A stretch of DNA of 64,000 bases from NCBI RefSeq assembly GCF_900109925.1, contig NZ_FOBW01000006.1:124001-188000 (forward strand). The letters run 5' to 3'. The position numbers and the translations under genes are program-made. The stretch is from Mesobacillus persicus (GTDB lineage: Bacteria; Bacillota; Bacilli; Bacillales; Cytobacillaceae). The notes under the pieces were generated by a model. It was not told the DNA's origin. It searched no databases and saw only the letters and a list, made by a program, of their open reading frames with translations. How positions within the stretch are numbered: position 1 is the stretch's first letter; each line of letters opens with the position of its first letter. Shown piece after piece: positions 1 through 8,459 of this stretch.

Positions 1-933
1 TTGCTCAAATTCTTTCATCGTCTTTTCATCTTTCTCGACTGCATCCCATTTGTTCACCACGATGATAACCGCACGTCCTGCTTCATGAGCATAACCAGCT
101 ATATGCTTGTCCTGCTCAATGATTCCTTCTTCACCATCAATTACGACAAGAACTACATCAGAACGTTCAATCGCTCTTAGGGCACGAAGGACACTGTACT
201 TTTCAGTACTCTCATAGACCTTCCCTTTTTTTCTCATCCCCGCAGTGTCAATAATGACGTACTCTTGCCCATTATATTTAAAGTTGGAGTCAATCGCATC
301 TCTCGTTGTTCCTGCAATATCACTAACAATAACTCTGTCTTCACCGAGAATGGCATTTGTTAAGGAGGATTTCCCTACATTCGGACGACCAATTAGCGAG
401 AACTTAATGATGTCTTCATCATAATCCTTTCCGCCCGTTTTAGGAAAGTGTTTTGCAGCCTCATCGAGTAAATCACCAATTCCTAACCCGTGGGATCCCG
501 AAATTGGAACCGGCTCCCCGAAACCTAAAGCATAAAAATCATAAATCTCACTGCGCATTTCTGGATTGTCTATTTTGTTAACACCAAGGACGACAGGCTT
601 TTTTGTTTTATATAAAATTTTTGCTACCTCTTCGTCTGCTGCCGTGACTCCCTCTCTGCCATTCACTAGGAAGATAATTACATCTGCTTCCTCAATCGCT
701 ATTTCCGCTTGTAGTCGAATTTGCTCAAGAAACGGCTCATCACCAATCTCAATACCCCCGGTATCAATGATGTTAAAGTCGTATGCCAGCCATTCAGCCG
801 AACTATAGATACGATCTCTCGTTACTCCAGGAATGTCCTCTACTATAGAAATGCGTTCACCAACAATTCGGTTAAAGATTGTCGACTTCCCAACATTAGG
901 TCGACCGACAATCGCTACCACTGGTTTCGCCAT
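1..933 (-). CDS. der: Ribosome-assembly GTPase Der (EngA), 3' end off the window
   Basis: Tandem-domain GTPase required for maturation of the 50S ribosomal subunit. The first 311 codons are visible; the family usually has about 436 residues, so the end of G domain 2 and the KH-like domain lie outside. Two P-loops are seen: GRPNVGKST at residues 9-17 and GRPNVGKSS near residue 181. Switch-type DxxG motifs (DTGG, DTAG) and NKxD motifs (NKID, NKWD) are present in both domains. The ATG is preceded by AAAGGGTG. The gene is transcribed leftwards, and a terminator 80 bases upstream separates it from the yphA/yphB cluster, so it probably has its own promoter in 934-1010. Truncation is only a window effect. 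Confidence 0.97.
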   Translation of the reverse strand, partial: MAKPVVAIVGRPNVGKSTIFNRIVGERISIVEDIPGVTRDRIYSSAEWLAYDFNIIDTGGIEIGDEPFLEQIRLQAEIAIEEADVIIFLVNGREGVTAADEEVAKILYKTKKPVVLGVNKIDNPEMRSEIYDFYALGFGEPVPISGSHGLGIGDLLDEAAKHFPKTGGKDYDEDIIKFSLIGRPNVGKSSLTNAILGEDRVIVSDIAGTTRDAIDSNFKYNGQEYVIIDTAGMRKKGKVYESTEKYSVLRALRAIERSDVVLVVIDGEEGIIEQDKHIAGYAHEAGRAVIIVVNKWDAVEKDEKTMKEFEQ

Positions 934-1011
934 GAATTTCACCCTTTCAAATGCACTAATTAATAGTTCATTATTTACTTTTTTCATATAGTTTTCCCCA
1001 AAAAAACATAC

Positions 1012-1044
1012 GCTAAAAGAAAACCCTTCTTGAAATAGAAGGGT
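1012..1044 (-). terminator. Rho-independent terminator after the YIEGIA cluster
   Basis: An 8-bp stem, ACCCTTCT (1023-1030) with AGAAGGGT (1037-1044), has a 6-base loop. On the minus strand it is followed by a T-rich tract (TTTTCTTTTA). It lies just downstream of the capping-subunit gene and upstream of der. Confidence 0.8.
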
Positions 1045-1097
1045 CTAGCTTACTAAGTTTATCAAATATGTTCCAATATAGGCAATGAAAACCTTTA

Positions 1098-1283
1098 TTA
1101 ATGCTTGACAATTACATAAAGGTCTTCAGTTAGAGAATGAGCAATTCCATCAAGAATAGCCTCAAGATTTGCTGTAATGGTCTCCATTTCTTCCTTTGAA
1201 TCACAGTAAAAGACACCATGCCCAGCCGGTACTTTATTTTTATTTGTGGTAATAACAGCTAGTATATATTTTTCAAGATCCAT
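1098..1283 (-). CDS. Capping complex subunit for YIEGIA (small cytosolic partner)
   Basis: A 61-residue soluble protein with no membrane segment or signal peptide. I recognise it as the small protein that annotation pipelines call the capping complex subunit for YIEGIA. That name reflects its constant linkage to the YIEGIA membrane protein; its biochemistry is not known to me. Visible features are an N-terminal hydrophobic beta-like stretch (YILAVITT), an acidic helix rich in Glu, and a C-terminal DLYVIVKH strand. The start codon overlaps the 3' end of the upstream YIEGIA gene by 11 bases, so the two are translationally coupled. A terminator follows directly, making this the last gene of the yphA-yphB-capping operon. 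Confidence 0.75.
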   Translation of the reverse strand: MDLEKYILAVITTNKNKVPAGHGVFYCDSKEEMETITANLEAILDGIAHSLTEDLYVIVKH

Positions 1284-2160
1284 TCTTCATCCCAACTTTC
1301 TCGGTGGACATTCTGATGGCATTTTCGAGAGTCGGCACGTCCCCTATCACTTTAATGGCTTTTTCAGCATCCCGTTCTTGAGGAAGAACAAACACACCCA
1401 CACGCCCGTCGTCAAGGTCTCGTTTTGCCAGGGGAACTAATGCTGGAGTACCCGAATCTCGATAGACTCCTAGGGCCGTTGATACATCATGGAGGATCGC
1501 CTGACGCTGTCCTAGGTTTGCAATAGTAGCTCTTGCATTAAAGGTTTTCGGTTTTAAAATAAAGCCCATGCCATAACGCAAAACCTCTTTTTGTCTCTCT
1601 GGCAATCCGATATTCATAATATAAATATTATCTACATATAATCCCGCACCATCAAAGCGAGGTTCAACATACTCAATATCAACAATTTCTTTTAGTTTTC
1701 CACCTGACATCAGGAAATGCGAGAGAATCATTGATGCAATCGCAGCTATGATTCCTATCCATAAATTGAAAATAAGATAAGCTAAAGTACTAATAAGGGC
1801 TGTTAAAATGACCAAATAGTTACGACTCTCAAAAGCGATTGCAATTCCTTCGATATAGGTTTTCCCTCTTGTGACTAGTTCATAATGGTCAAGCTCGGTA
1901 AGTGTATTCCTTTCCATATTTCTTACTTCACGAAACTGAGAAGCAGCAACAGTTAGAAAGGTTATTGCTGTAAACTCCTCTTTTAAAATAGCAGGTCCGA
2001 AAACCGCGCCTAAACCAGCCGCTATAAACCCTAGAGCCACATGTATTATTTTTCCGTGTAGGTATGTAGGGTATTGACGATAATCAGTTCGCAGCATAAA
2101 AAGTCTCGATAATGTTCCCATAAATATTCCAAATACAATCGGAAGCGTATATTCTGTCAC
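1273..2160 (-). CDS. yphB: YIEGIA family membrane protein (YphB-like)
   Basis: Integral membrane protein of 295 residues. It carries the family signature YIEGIA near residue 102, just before a second pair of membrane helices. The N-terminal half has about four hydrophobic segments (residues 4-20, 40-60, 115-135, 136-152). The C-terminal half is soluble and ends in a mixed alpha/beta region. The family is linked with sporulation in Bacillus, but its molecular role is undefined. It starts with GTG, and the preceding yphA stop overlaps as GTGA, so the pair is coupled. The 3' end overlaps the small capping-subunit gene. A three-gene membrane complex is inferred from this architecture, not shown. 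Confidence 0.82.
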   Translation of the reverse strand: MTEYTLPIVFGIFMGTLSRLFMLRTDYRQYPTYLHGKIIHVALGFIAAGLGAVFGPAILKEEFTAITFLTVAASQFREVRNMERNTLTELDHYELVTRGKTYIEGIAIAFESRNYLVILTALISTLAYLIFNLWIGIIAAIASMILSHFLMSGGKLKEIVDIEYVEPRFDGAGLYVDNIYIMNIGLPERQKEVLRYGMGFILKPKTFNARATIANLGQRQAILHDVSTALGVYRDSGTPALVPLAKRDLDDGRVGVFVLPQERDAEKAIKVIGDVPTLENAIRMSTEKVGMKNGS

Positions 2161-2762
2161 GTCGATTTCTGCCTCCCCCTTCCTTGATTAAAGTAATTTC
2201 CTGCTAGCTCAGCAACATAGTTGAAGGCACTCCACACTGCAACTAGCATAGTTAGTGATGCAATAACATCTAGAAACTCAGGAGAAGCCACAGGGTATGG
2301 AAAAGAGAGCTCCTTCATAATAATAGAGAAAAGAACCTCACCCAGGATTAATCCCGCAGTAATGGACATCAAACGGCGGTGTCTACTCGCTTGTAGTACC
2401 GAACCTATTATCATCCCCCCAAATGCAATCATCCACTTCCGATCAAATATGACCCAAACAGGGTCAAATAGTTCAAATAATAAAAAACTAACGTAACCTA
2501 ACATCAAAATAAACGACGACAAGAAGACACTAAAAAACAATCTATGTTTCAATTTAAAGGTTTCAAGTATAAAGAACATCATAAGAATAAAGGCAGGCAG
2601 ATGCACGTCAATCCCCATTATGACCGTCTTATAAGGCGAAGAAATGATTAATATAAGCAAACCAGCCGAGACTCTAAGGCGGTATCGGCTATCCTTAGAC
2701 ATAAAAAATGTTGCCCATATCCACCCCAACCATGAAAACCAGTAAAATATTGCACCTTCCAT
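2157..2762 (-). CDS. yphA: YphA/SeaA-like membrane protein
   Basis: Small polytopic membrane protein of about 201 residues with six or so hydrophobic segments and a short basic tail. It occupies the yphA (seaA) position; SeaA is implicated in spore envelope assembly in B. subtilis. The ATG at 2762 is preferred over one 8 codons upstream because AGGAGGGG sits 5 bases before it. It is the first gene of the yphA-yphB-capping-subunit operon and overlaps yphB by 4 bases. Apart from hydrophobicity I see no catalytic motif. The assignment rests on gene order, size and membrane topology. Confidence 0.75.
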   Translation of the reverse strand: MEGAIFYWFSWLGWIWATFFMSKDSRYRLRVSAGLLILIISSPYKTVIMGIDVHLPAFILMMFFILETFKLKHRLFFSVFLSSFILMLGYVSFLLFELFDPVWVIFDRKWMIAFGGMIIGSVLQASRHRRLMSITAGLILGEVLFSIIMKELSFPYPVASPEFLDVIASLTMLVAVWSAFNYVAELAGNYFNQGRGRQKST

Positions 2763-2870
2763 CGCGTCCCCTCCTATCATTTCCATTATGTCTGCATCAT
2801 ATGTACTTTAATCTTTCTTGCATAAACTTTTTCATGCGTCCCATGTTAAAGAAGAGGAGGTGGTGGAAAA

Positions 2871-3017
2871 ATGGGAAAAGATAGACAAGAAACGAAACAA
2901 AGAAAGAGCGGCCATGTTGAGGCTGATCGAGATCAAGCCTTACATTATCCTGGAGCTTCAAAAATGCAAAGCCCTGAGGAAGCACATAGGCTTAATGACG
3001 GGAAACAAAGCGAGTAA
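2871..3017 (+). CDS. ypzI: YpzI family small hydrophilic protein
   Basis: A 48-residue highly charged protein beginning MGKDRQETKQRKSG and ending in DGKQSE, with no membrane segment. It starts at an ATG placed 9 bases after AGGAGGTGG, which marks it as real; the longer overlapping frame from 2818 has no such site. YpzI is a small protein of unknown function found at this place between yphA and fni in Bacillus. It runs opposite to its neighbours and ends at a bidirectional terminator shared with fni. Size and charge resemble minor spore proteins, but that is only an analogy. Confidence 0.75.
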   Translation: MGKDRQETKQRKSGHVEADRDQALHYPGASKMQSPEEAHRLNDGKQSE

Positions 3018-3028
3018 AAAAGAAAAAA

Positions 3029-3066
3029 AATAAGCTTCAGCACTGTGGCTGAAGCTTATTTTTTTC
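3029..3066. terminator. Bidirectional terminator between ypzI and fni
   Basis: A 13-bp stem (3029-3041 with 3048-3060) has a 6-base loop. A-rich sequence lies on its left and T-rich on its right, so it can end transcription from both sides. The fni stop codon lies inside the right arm. Confidence 0.9.
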
Positions 3067-4111
3067 TTTGACTATATCTTTTCGTGTCAATTCCTCTTTG
3101 ATCAAGCCAATGCCAAGTAGATCCCGATATAATCAACGGGGCCTTTTGTAATTCTTCAACCGAATTTGTGCCTAAAGCGGTCATGATCATGATAAGCTCA
3201 TGTTTCAAACGATTAATTAACTCGACTAGCACATTAGGACCCTGCTCAATTAACACCTTAAGAAAGTGTCCTGCCAATGCTGCCGCATTTGCACCTAAAG
3301 CAATACTTTTCGCAATATCAAGGCTAGTTTGAATTCCACCAGAAGCTATAATTGGATAACTATTGCTCAAGTGCCTTGCCTCAGCAATTGACACCGAAGT
3401 AGGTATTCCCCAGTCCTCAAAAAATGGAAGTTTATTAGAACCTCGTTGATTTTCAATTGCAGCAAAGTTGGTGCCACCAAATCCACCAACATCAACTGCC
3501 AACAGCCCTAAAGAAAAGAGAGATTCTAACGTTTCAATGCCCATTCCAAAGCCAGTTTCTTTTACTATAACTGGTACATCAACTGCATCAATAATCCTTC
3601 CTATCCTTAAAAGCATCCCTTGAAAGTCACGATCCCCTTCAGGCATTGCTAGCTCCTGGACAACATTGAGATGAATTTGCAGGGCATCTGCTTCAATCAT
3701 CTTAACAGCTAATTTTGCTTGGTCTACAGTAGCTTCACTTCCAAGATTACCAAAGATAATTCCCGTTGGATGCTCTTCTCGCACGACTTCAAATGTCTTT
3801 CGTTCTTCAGCATTTTTCAAGGCTGACATTTGCGAGCCTACTGCAAGTCCAATCCCTGTTTCTTTAGCTACCCTCGCAAGGTTCCGGTTAATTTCAAGCG
3901 TACGTTCCCCACCACCACCGGTCATCGCATTGATAAAAATTGGCGAACTTAAAACAAGTTCGCCAATTTTCGTTTCTAATTTGATTGAGTCAAGCGAAGT
4001 CTCAGGAATGCTTTGGTGAATAAACGTAACATTGTCAAACCCTGTTTTGCGTAGCTGCCCAGTATCCAGGGCAAGCTTAATATGATCCCATTTTCTTTCA
4101 ACTCTTGACAT
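3056..4111 (-). CDS. fni: Type 2 isopentenyl-diphosphate delta-isomerase (FMN-dependent)
   Basis: Interconverts isopentenyl and dimethylallyl diphosphate for isoprenoid, quinone and undecaprenyl phosphate synthesis, using reduced FMN. At 351 residues it has normal family length. Visible TIM-barrel FMN-binding features are NAMTGGGG near residue 60, VGSQMSAL near 93, the Gly-rich GFGGTNFAAIEN near 212, and the phosphate-binding SGGIQT near 258. It lies 12 bases downstream of ypfD and is probably co-transcribed with it. The start is ATG with a modest GGTGAT site. Transcription ends at the shared hairpin with ypzI. Confidence 0.95.
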   Translation of the reverse strand: MSRVERKWDHIKLALDTGQLRKTGFDNVTFIHQSIPETSLDSIKLETKIGELVLSSPIFINAMTGGGGERTLEINRNLARVAKETGIGLAVGSQMSALKNAEERKTFEVVREEHPTGIIFGNLGSEATVDQAKLAVKMIEADALQIHLNVVQELAMPEGDRDFQGMLLRIGRIIDAVDVPVIVKETGFGMGIETLESLFSLGLLAVDVGGFGGTNFAAIENQRGSNKLPFFEDWGIPTSVSIAEARHLSNSYPIIASGGIQTSLDIAKSIALGANAAALAGHFLKVLIEQGPNVLVELINRLKHELIMIMTALGTNSVEELQKAPLIISGSTWHWLDQRGIDTKRYSQRKK

Positions 4112-4123
4112 AAAGCATCACCA

Positions 4124-5263
4124 TTATTGTTTTAAATTCTTAAGCTTATCTCCAATCATTTCGCCTAACTGAAAGCCTTTAGATTCTTCAGGGAGCTCAT
4201 AATCAGATGCAGCTGCTTCCTCTTTCGCTTCAAATTCCTTCATACTAAGAGAAAGACGTTGATCAGTCTTATTAACATCTAGAACCTTTACCTTTACCTC
4301 TTGTCCTTCTTGAAGGACCTCGTGAGGAGTACCGATATGGCGATTTGAGATTTGTGAAATATGCACAAGACCTTCAACACCTGGGAAAACCTCAACAAAA
4401 GCACCGTAAGAAACTAGGCGTCTGACAACACCTTCGATGGTACTGCCCTTAGGAGCCTTCTCTTCGATATCAGCCCATGGTCCAGGCAAAGTTTCTTTAA
4501 TAGAAAGGGAAATTCTTTCATTATCAGTATCTACACTTAGTACTTTAACCTGTACTTTTTGACCTTCTTCAACTACATCGGATGGTTTTTCAATATGCTC
4601 ATGTGATAACTGTGAAATATGGACAAGTCCATCAACCCCGCCAATATCAACAAACGCTCCGAAATCCGTGATTCGTTGAACCGTTCCATCTAGAACTTGC
4701 CCGGCTTCTAGGGATTCGAGTAGTCCTTGTTTTTTCTGTGTCTGCTCCTGCTCGACAACAGCACGATGCGATAGGATTAGACGATTTTTTTCTTTATCGA
4801 ATTCAACAATTTTAAACGTAAGGTTTTTCCCTTTATAATCTGAAAAATCTTCTACAAAGTGGGCCTCAACTAAAGAAGCGGGAACAAATCCTCGAACACC
4901 AAGGTCTACGACAAGCCCCCCTTTAACAACATCTTTCACTTCGGCTTCGAAGATTTCGCCACTTTCAAATTTCCCTTGCAACTCATCCCAAGCCATTTCT
5001 GCATCTACCTTGCGCTTCGATAGGATTAATGCATCCTCTTCTACCTTTAACACCTCAAGGTCGAGCTCGTCTCCCTCTTTTACTGCATCTTCAGCTTTCT
5101 CAATATGAAGACTAGAAAGCTCACTGATTGGAATAATTCCATCTAACTTGCTATTTTCGATGTTGATTATCACTTGCTTTTCTTCGACTTTAGTGACCTG
5201 CCCTTTTACGCGATCACCAGCACTGAAATTTTGTACCTCAATTTGATTCATATCTTCTGACAT
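4124..5263 (-). CDS. ypfD: Ribosomal protein S1 homolog with four S1 domains
   Basis: RNA-binding protein of 379 residues with four consecutive S1 (OB-fold) domains, at roughly residues 14-85, 100-170, 188-256 and 273-342. The third and fourth contain the typical [17 protein letters not shown] and [18 protein letters not shown] blocks. Firmicute YpfD is shorter than the six-domain E. coli S1 and is not essential in B. subtilis. Its exact role in translation or RNA turnover is unsettled. The start ATG has a strong AAGGAGGAG site. The 195-base gap upstream, after plsC, probably holds its promoter. Confidence 0.93.
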   Translation of the reverse strand: MSEDMNQIEVQNFSAGDRVKGQVTKVEEKQVIINIENSKLDGIIPISELSSLHIEKAEDAVKEGDELDLEVLKVEEDALILSKRKVDAEMAWDELQGKFESGEIFEAEVKDVVKGGLVVDLGVRGFVPASLVEAHFVEDFSDYKGKNLTFKIVEFDKEKNRLILSHRAVVEQEQTQKKQGLLESLEAGQVLDGTVQRITDFGAFVDIGGVDGLVHISQLSHEHIEKPSDVVEEGQKVQVKVLSVDTDNERISLSIKETLPGPWADIEEKAPKGSTIEGVVRRLVSYGAFVEVFPGVEGLVHISQISNRHIGTPHEVLQEGQEVKVKVLDVNKTDQRLSLSMKEFEAKEEAAASDYELPEESKGFQLGEMIGDKLKNLKQ

Positions 5264-5458
5264 ATGTACTCCTCCTTAATCCAATGAACTACTCGTAAAA
5301 TATCGAGATTTCCTTATTTCTGTTAGTAGTTAGAGAATATTCAAAAAAAGTCTCTTTTCACTAACTTCTTATAAAACAGCCTTTTTGTCAAGCGATAAAG
5401 CGTCCCTTAACTCAGTTGTTTTTACTTGGGAAAATACTGACCCCTCGCCGTAAGTACC

Positions 5459-6040
5459 TTATTTGTGTTCATCTAATAGTTTACGGATTTCTTCCATAAT
5501 TAATTCAGTAGCTTCCTCAGCAGAGCCCTTACTTTTCCTAACAGCCTCCATACTAATTGGCTTGCCATAGACGATTTTCAATTTACGAAGAGGTTTATAA
5601 GGTCCGACTACGGCACATGGAACGATTTCGGCATCCGTTCTTAAAGCAAAAAAGCCTGCCCCAGCTAAGCCTTTCCCAAGCTCCCCTGTCTTGCTCCGAG
5701 TTCCCTCTGGAAATAGTCCTAGGACTTTCCCTTCCTTTAGGATTGCCAGTCCTTTCCTTAATGCTTCACGATCGCTCATTCCCCGTTTAACAGGAAACGC
5801 ATTTAGGTGGGGAACCAGTTTCCCAAGGATAGGAACTGTAAACAGCTCCTCTTTAGCCATAAAGTGGACGGGTCTAGAGGCCATCATTCCAACAATGATT
5901 GGATCGAAATTATTAATATGGTTAGAACAGAGCAGGACGCCCCCCTCTAGAGGGATATTCTCACGGCCTATCACTTCCACACGATAAAGAGGCTTGAACA
6001 CACCATATACAACGGATCTGGCAAAGTCATAAAAGGTCAT
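5459..6040 (-). CDS. plsC: 1-acyl-sn-glycerol-3-phosphate acyltransferase
   Basis: Acylates lysophosphatidic acid to phosphatidic acid at the cytoplasmic membrane, an early phospholipid step. In the 193-residue product chosen here, the catalytic NHxxxxD motif is NHINNFD (residues 41-47) and the substrate-binding FPEGTR is at 110-115. The ATG at 6040 is preferred because AAAGGA lies upstream and the gene then follows the cmk stop by one base; the longer reading would overlap cmk. A cmk-plsC pair is usual in Bacillaceae. No strong terminator is seen before ypfD. Confidence 0.93.
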   Translation of the reverse strand: MTFYDFARSVVYGVFKPLYRVEVIGRENIPLEGGVLLCSNHINNFDPIIVGMMASRPVHFMAKEELFTVPILGKLVPHLNAFPVKRGMSDREALRKGLAILKEGKVLGLFPEGTRSKTGELGKGLAGAGFFALRTDAEIVPCAVVGPYKPLRKLKIVYGKPISMEAVRKSKGSAEEATELIMEEIRKLLDEHK

Positions 6041-6041
6041 G

Positions 6042-6716
6042 TCATCCAATCCTTTCAAGAGCAAGCTTCAATATTTGATCAACAACCTGCTGAATGGTTA
6101 GGGATGTCGTATCAATTTCAACTGCATCCTCCGCCTTTTTCAAAGGTGCTACTTCCCGTTCAGAATCAAACTTGTCCCTTTTAGCAATTTCCTCTTTTAG
6201 GATTTCAAGATTAGAAGGATAGCCTTTTTGAAGGTTCTCAGTATGTCTTCGCTGAGCTCTTTCCTCAACACTTGCAAGTAGAAAAACCTTCACTTCGGCT
6301 TTCGGTAATACATGAGTTCCAATATCTCGCCCATCCATCACAACGCCGCCCTTTTCGGCAAATCGTTTCTGGCGCATAACCATTTCTTTTCTAACCGCTT
6401 CATGAGCTGCCACAACGGAAACATTGTTTGTCACTGCAGCTGTTCTAATTTCCTTTGTTACATCTTTGCCATCTAATAACACAACTTGGCCCGTCTCACC
6501 AGGCAATAATTCAATTTCTGATTTATTTAAGATATCCATTAGGGCAGATTCATTATGAAGGTCCACTTGTTTATCCAACGACTTGTACGTTAGTGCTCTG
6601 TACATCGCACCTGTGTCGATATATATGTATTGCAGTCCCTCAGCTACGATTTTAGCCACGGTACTCTTTCCTGCGGCAGCTGGGCCGTCTATTGCTATTG
6701 ATATCCTCTTTTCCAT
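6042..6716 (-). CDS. cmk: Cytidylate kinase
   Basis: Phosphorylates CMP and dCMP to the diphosphates, feeding RNA, DNA and lipid precursor pools. The product has 224 residues, starting at [12 protein letters not shown]. The P-loop GPAAAGKST is at residues 10-18, with DTGAMYR near 35 and the CMP-binding DGRDIGT near 105. The ATG at 6716 follows GGAGG by 4 bases; a 39-codon N-terminal extension of the open frame is rejected because it lacks a binding site and family similarity. plsC follows after one base. A terminator separates it from ypfB upstream. Confidence 0.96.
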   Translation of the reverse strand: MEKRISIAIDGPAAAGKSTVAKIVAEGLQYIYIDTGAMYRALTYKSLDKQVDLHNESALMDILNKSEIELLPGETGQVVLLDGKDVTKEIRTAAVTNNVSVVAAHEAVRKEMVMRQKRFAEKGGVVMDGRDIGTHVLPKAEVKVFLLASVEERAQRRHTENLQKGYPSNLEILKEEIAKRDKFDSEREVAPLKKAEDAVEIDTTSLTIQQVVDQILKLALERIG

Positions 6717-6787
6717 AGTGCCTCCTAAAACAAACGGTGTTAATAATCTTCTCTTCATTTTAACACAAGATGAGATTCGAAAAAGCA

Positions 6788-6822
6788 AGAAAAAAAGAAA
6801 GCAGGTCATTTCCCTGCTTTCT
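6788..6822 (-). terminator. Terminator after ypfB
   Basis: A 10-bp stem (6796-6805 with 6813-6822) has a 7-base loop, followed on the minus strand by TTTTTTCTTG. The ypfB stop codon lies in the loop. Confidence 0.85.
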
Positions 6823-7000
6823 TTAGTTCCCATATCGTTTCTACCGACTCAGCATTTTTTTCTTTCACAACCCCTTCATATTGGGTAATGGTCTTTAGCT
6901 CGGGGAAAACGTTTAACTGATGGAAGAAAAGCTGGGTGATCAATAAAAAAGCAAATTGAATGATAGCTAATTTTACTAAGATTCTTTCAAAGGTCTTCAC
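6806..7000 (-). CDS. ypfB: YpfB-like small membrane protein (DUF5359 type)
   Basis: A 64-residue protein with one hydrophobic segment at residues 8-27 and a charged C-terminal tail. It takes the place of B. subtilis ypfB between ypeB and cmk. The GTG at 7000 is chosen because AGAAAGGGTGGG lies 7 bases upstream; the first GTG, four codons earlier, overlaps that site. Function is unknown. The neighbouring c-di-GMP receptor gene ypfA (motI), found beside ypfB in B. subtilis, is not here. The gene has its own terminator, so cmk must be transcribed separately. Confidence 0.6.
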   Translation of the reverse strand: MKTFERILVKLAIIQFAFLLITQLFFHQLNVFPELKTITQYEGVVKEKNAESVETIWELKKAGK

Positions 7001-7075
7001 AAACAGTCCCACCCTTTCTTTGCTAGTATGGGAATGTTTTCCGTTTATTATCCCCTTGAACTCTTTATTAGGAAA

Positions 7076-7099
7076 GAGGAAAAGCCTTAGCTTTTCCTC
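7076..7099 (-). terminator. Hairpin at the ypeB 3' end (weak terminator)
   Basis: A 10-bp GAGGAAAAGC/GCTTTTCCTC stem with a 4-base loop overlaps the ypeB stop codon. The T tract after it on the minus strand is poor, so it may act as a 3' stabiliser or a leaky terminator. Confidence 0.55.
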
Positions 7100-8447
7100 A
7101 TACTACATCTTCATAAATTTGTTCTGCATTATCCAACTTTTCAACTTTCTCTTCTATACCACTTTCAGCATTGATATAGATACGGTAAGTATCATCTCCT
7201 AATACTCCAGTAAACTCATGACATAATACTTCTTTGGTTAAATCATTGAGAATAACAGCCTGGCGTTCTTCCATAATTTTAACCTTAGGATTCACTTGTT
7301 TTTTTGCCTCAGCTGCTGTGATTTTTGGTTCAGCAATCTCTCTTTCATGATGTGACTTTAGGTAATCCTCTGCTGAGAATCCGATGATATCACCGTTATC
7401 TAGAGCTACCTTCATTGTGATTGCATCAGGGTAGATTCGTGTGTCCCCGTTTGTACCGACAAAAGTGAATACTCCCATATTGTCATATTGTGCACTTTCA
7501 AAAAGGTCAAGATCCGTAAAATTGTGATCCTTTAAGAAAGCAATCGCTTTATTCGTTGCGTCATTTAAACTGATTTTCTGCTCTTCCACCTCTCGTGAAA
7601 CCAAAAACCAGATGGGAAAGCCACCTTTTTTCGTTATGTCCATTGTCGCATGACTTTTATTGCGGTCACCTTCCATGTAGACACTGAAAAAGCCATAATC
7701 AGCACCTTTTCCATTCTCTGTTACCTTCGTTTTAAAGTTCTCACCAGGTGTAACCCATTTTTTTGCTGTTTCAACCGCTTCTTCCTTATTAATCTTCTTT
7801 CCCTTTAAATATTTAAAGTTGTCATCCTCTTTTTTTATGCCGACCATTCCTACTCCAAACTCAGTCTCCGAATAGCTTTCTACGGTTTTCTCGACGGTTT
7901 TAAAGCCATCAATAATTGTATTGTCTGCTGGCGCACCTTCAGTAGCTAGCGCTAATTCGACATCCATCCATGTTAAATGATTATCAAGGACCATATGTTG
8001 AACTTCCCTTAAATCATTCTGAATATCAGCAGATTCTTTATACAAGGTTTCTAATGTAGCATATTCTTCATCCGTCAAAGGTTCATCATCTAAATCACGA
8101 ATAGCGGTTTTATATGCAAAATTCCCCACATTCGCCAAGAACTCCTCTGTTTTATTAAATGGAACCAGTGTCAAAGGGAGCTGTCCTACATCATTATGTG
8201 CCTGAGAAGTAATCTTCCAAACTTCCGCTAGGGCTGGAGATAAGGAACTCCTAGAGTTCATTGCCAGTGAAGTACCGATTTTATCGTTTAACAAGTCCAT
8301 CTGAAAGGATAGATCATGAAATGCTCTTTGATAATTATTTTCCGCATTTTGAAGAATTGCATTTTTTTCTTGATGCTCTTGATAGCCCCAAAACGCTGCA
8401 CCAGCAACCCCAATCGTAAGAATTGTAATCAAGATTCCTCTTAGCAA
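7098..8447 (-). CDS. ypeB: Spore germination protein YpeB
   Basis: Partner of the cortex-lytic enzyme SleB in the spore inner membrane and cortex, needed for stable SleB localisation. The product has 449 residues, typical for YpeB. A single N-terminal membrane anchor lies at about residues 4-17, followed by a long helical region. The C-terminal third has repeated PepSY-like units near residues 240, 315 and 390. The start is TTG with AGGTGAGG upstream. It lies 12 bases after sleB, in the canonical sleB-ypeB operon, which in B. subtilis is made in the forespore under sigma-G. Confidence 0.95.
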   Translation of the reverse strand: MLRGILITILTIGVAGAAFWGYQEHQEKNAILQNAENNYQRAFHDLSFQMDLLNDKIGTSLAMNSRSSLSPALAEVWKITSQAHNDVGQLPLTLVPFNKTEEFLANVGNFAYKTAIRDLDDEPLTDEEYATLETLYKESADIQNDLREVQHMVLDNHLTWMDVELALATEGAPADNTIIDGFKTVEKTVESYSETEFGVGMVGIKKEDDNFKYLKGKKINKEEAVETAKKWVTPGENFKTKVTENGKGADYGFFSVYMEGDRNKSHATMDITKKGGFPIWFLVSREVEEQKISLNDATNKAIAFLKDHNFTDLDLFESAQYDNMGVFTFVGTNGDTRIYPDAITMKVALDNGDIIGFSAEDYLKSHHEREIAEPKITAAEAKKQVNPKVKIMEERQAVILNDLTKEVLCHEFTGVLGDDTYRIYINAESGIEEKVEKLDNAEQIYEDVV

Positions 8448-8459
8448 AATTCCTCACCT

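Noticed and set aside
2818-3033. 71-codon plus-strand open frame overlapping ypzI
   Set aside because: It has no ribosome binding site at its ATG; the ypzI frame inside it has a strong site, a known family and a proper end before the terminator.
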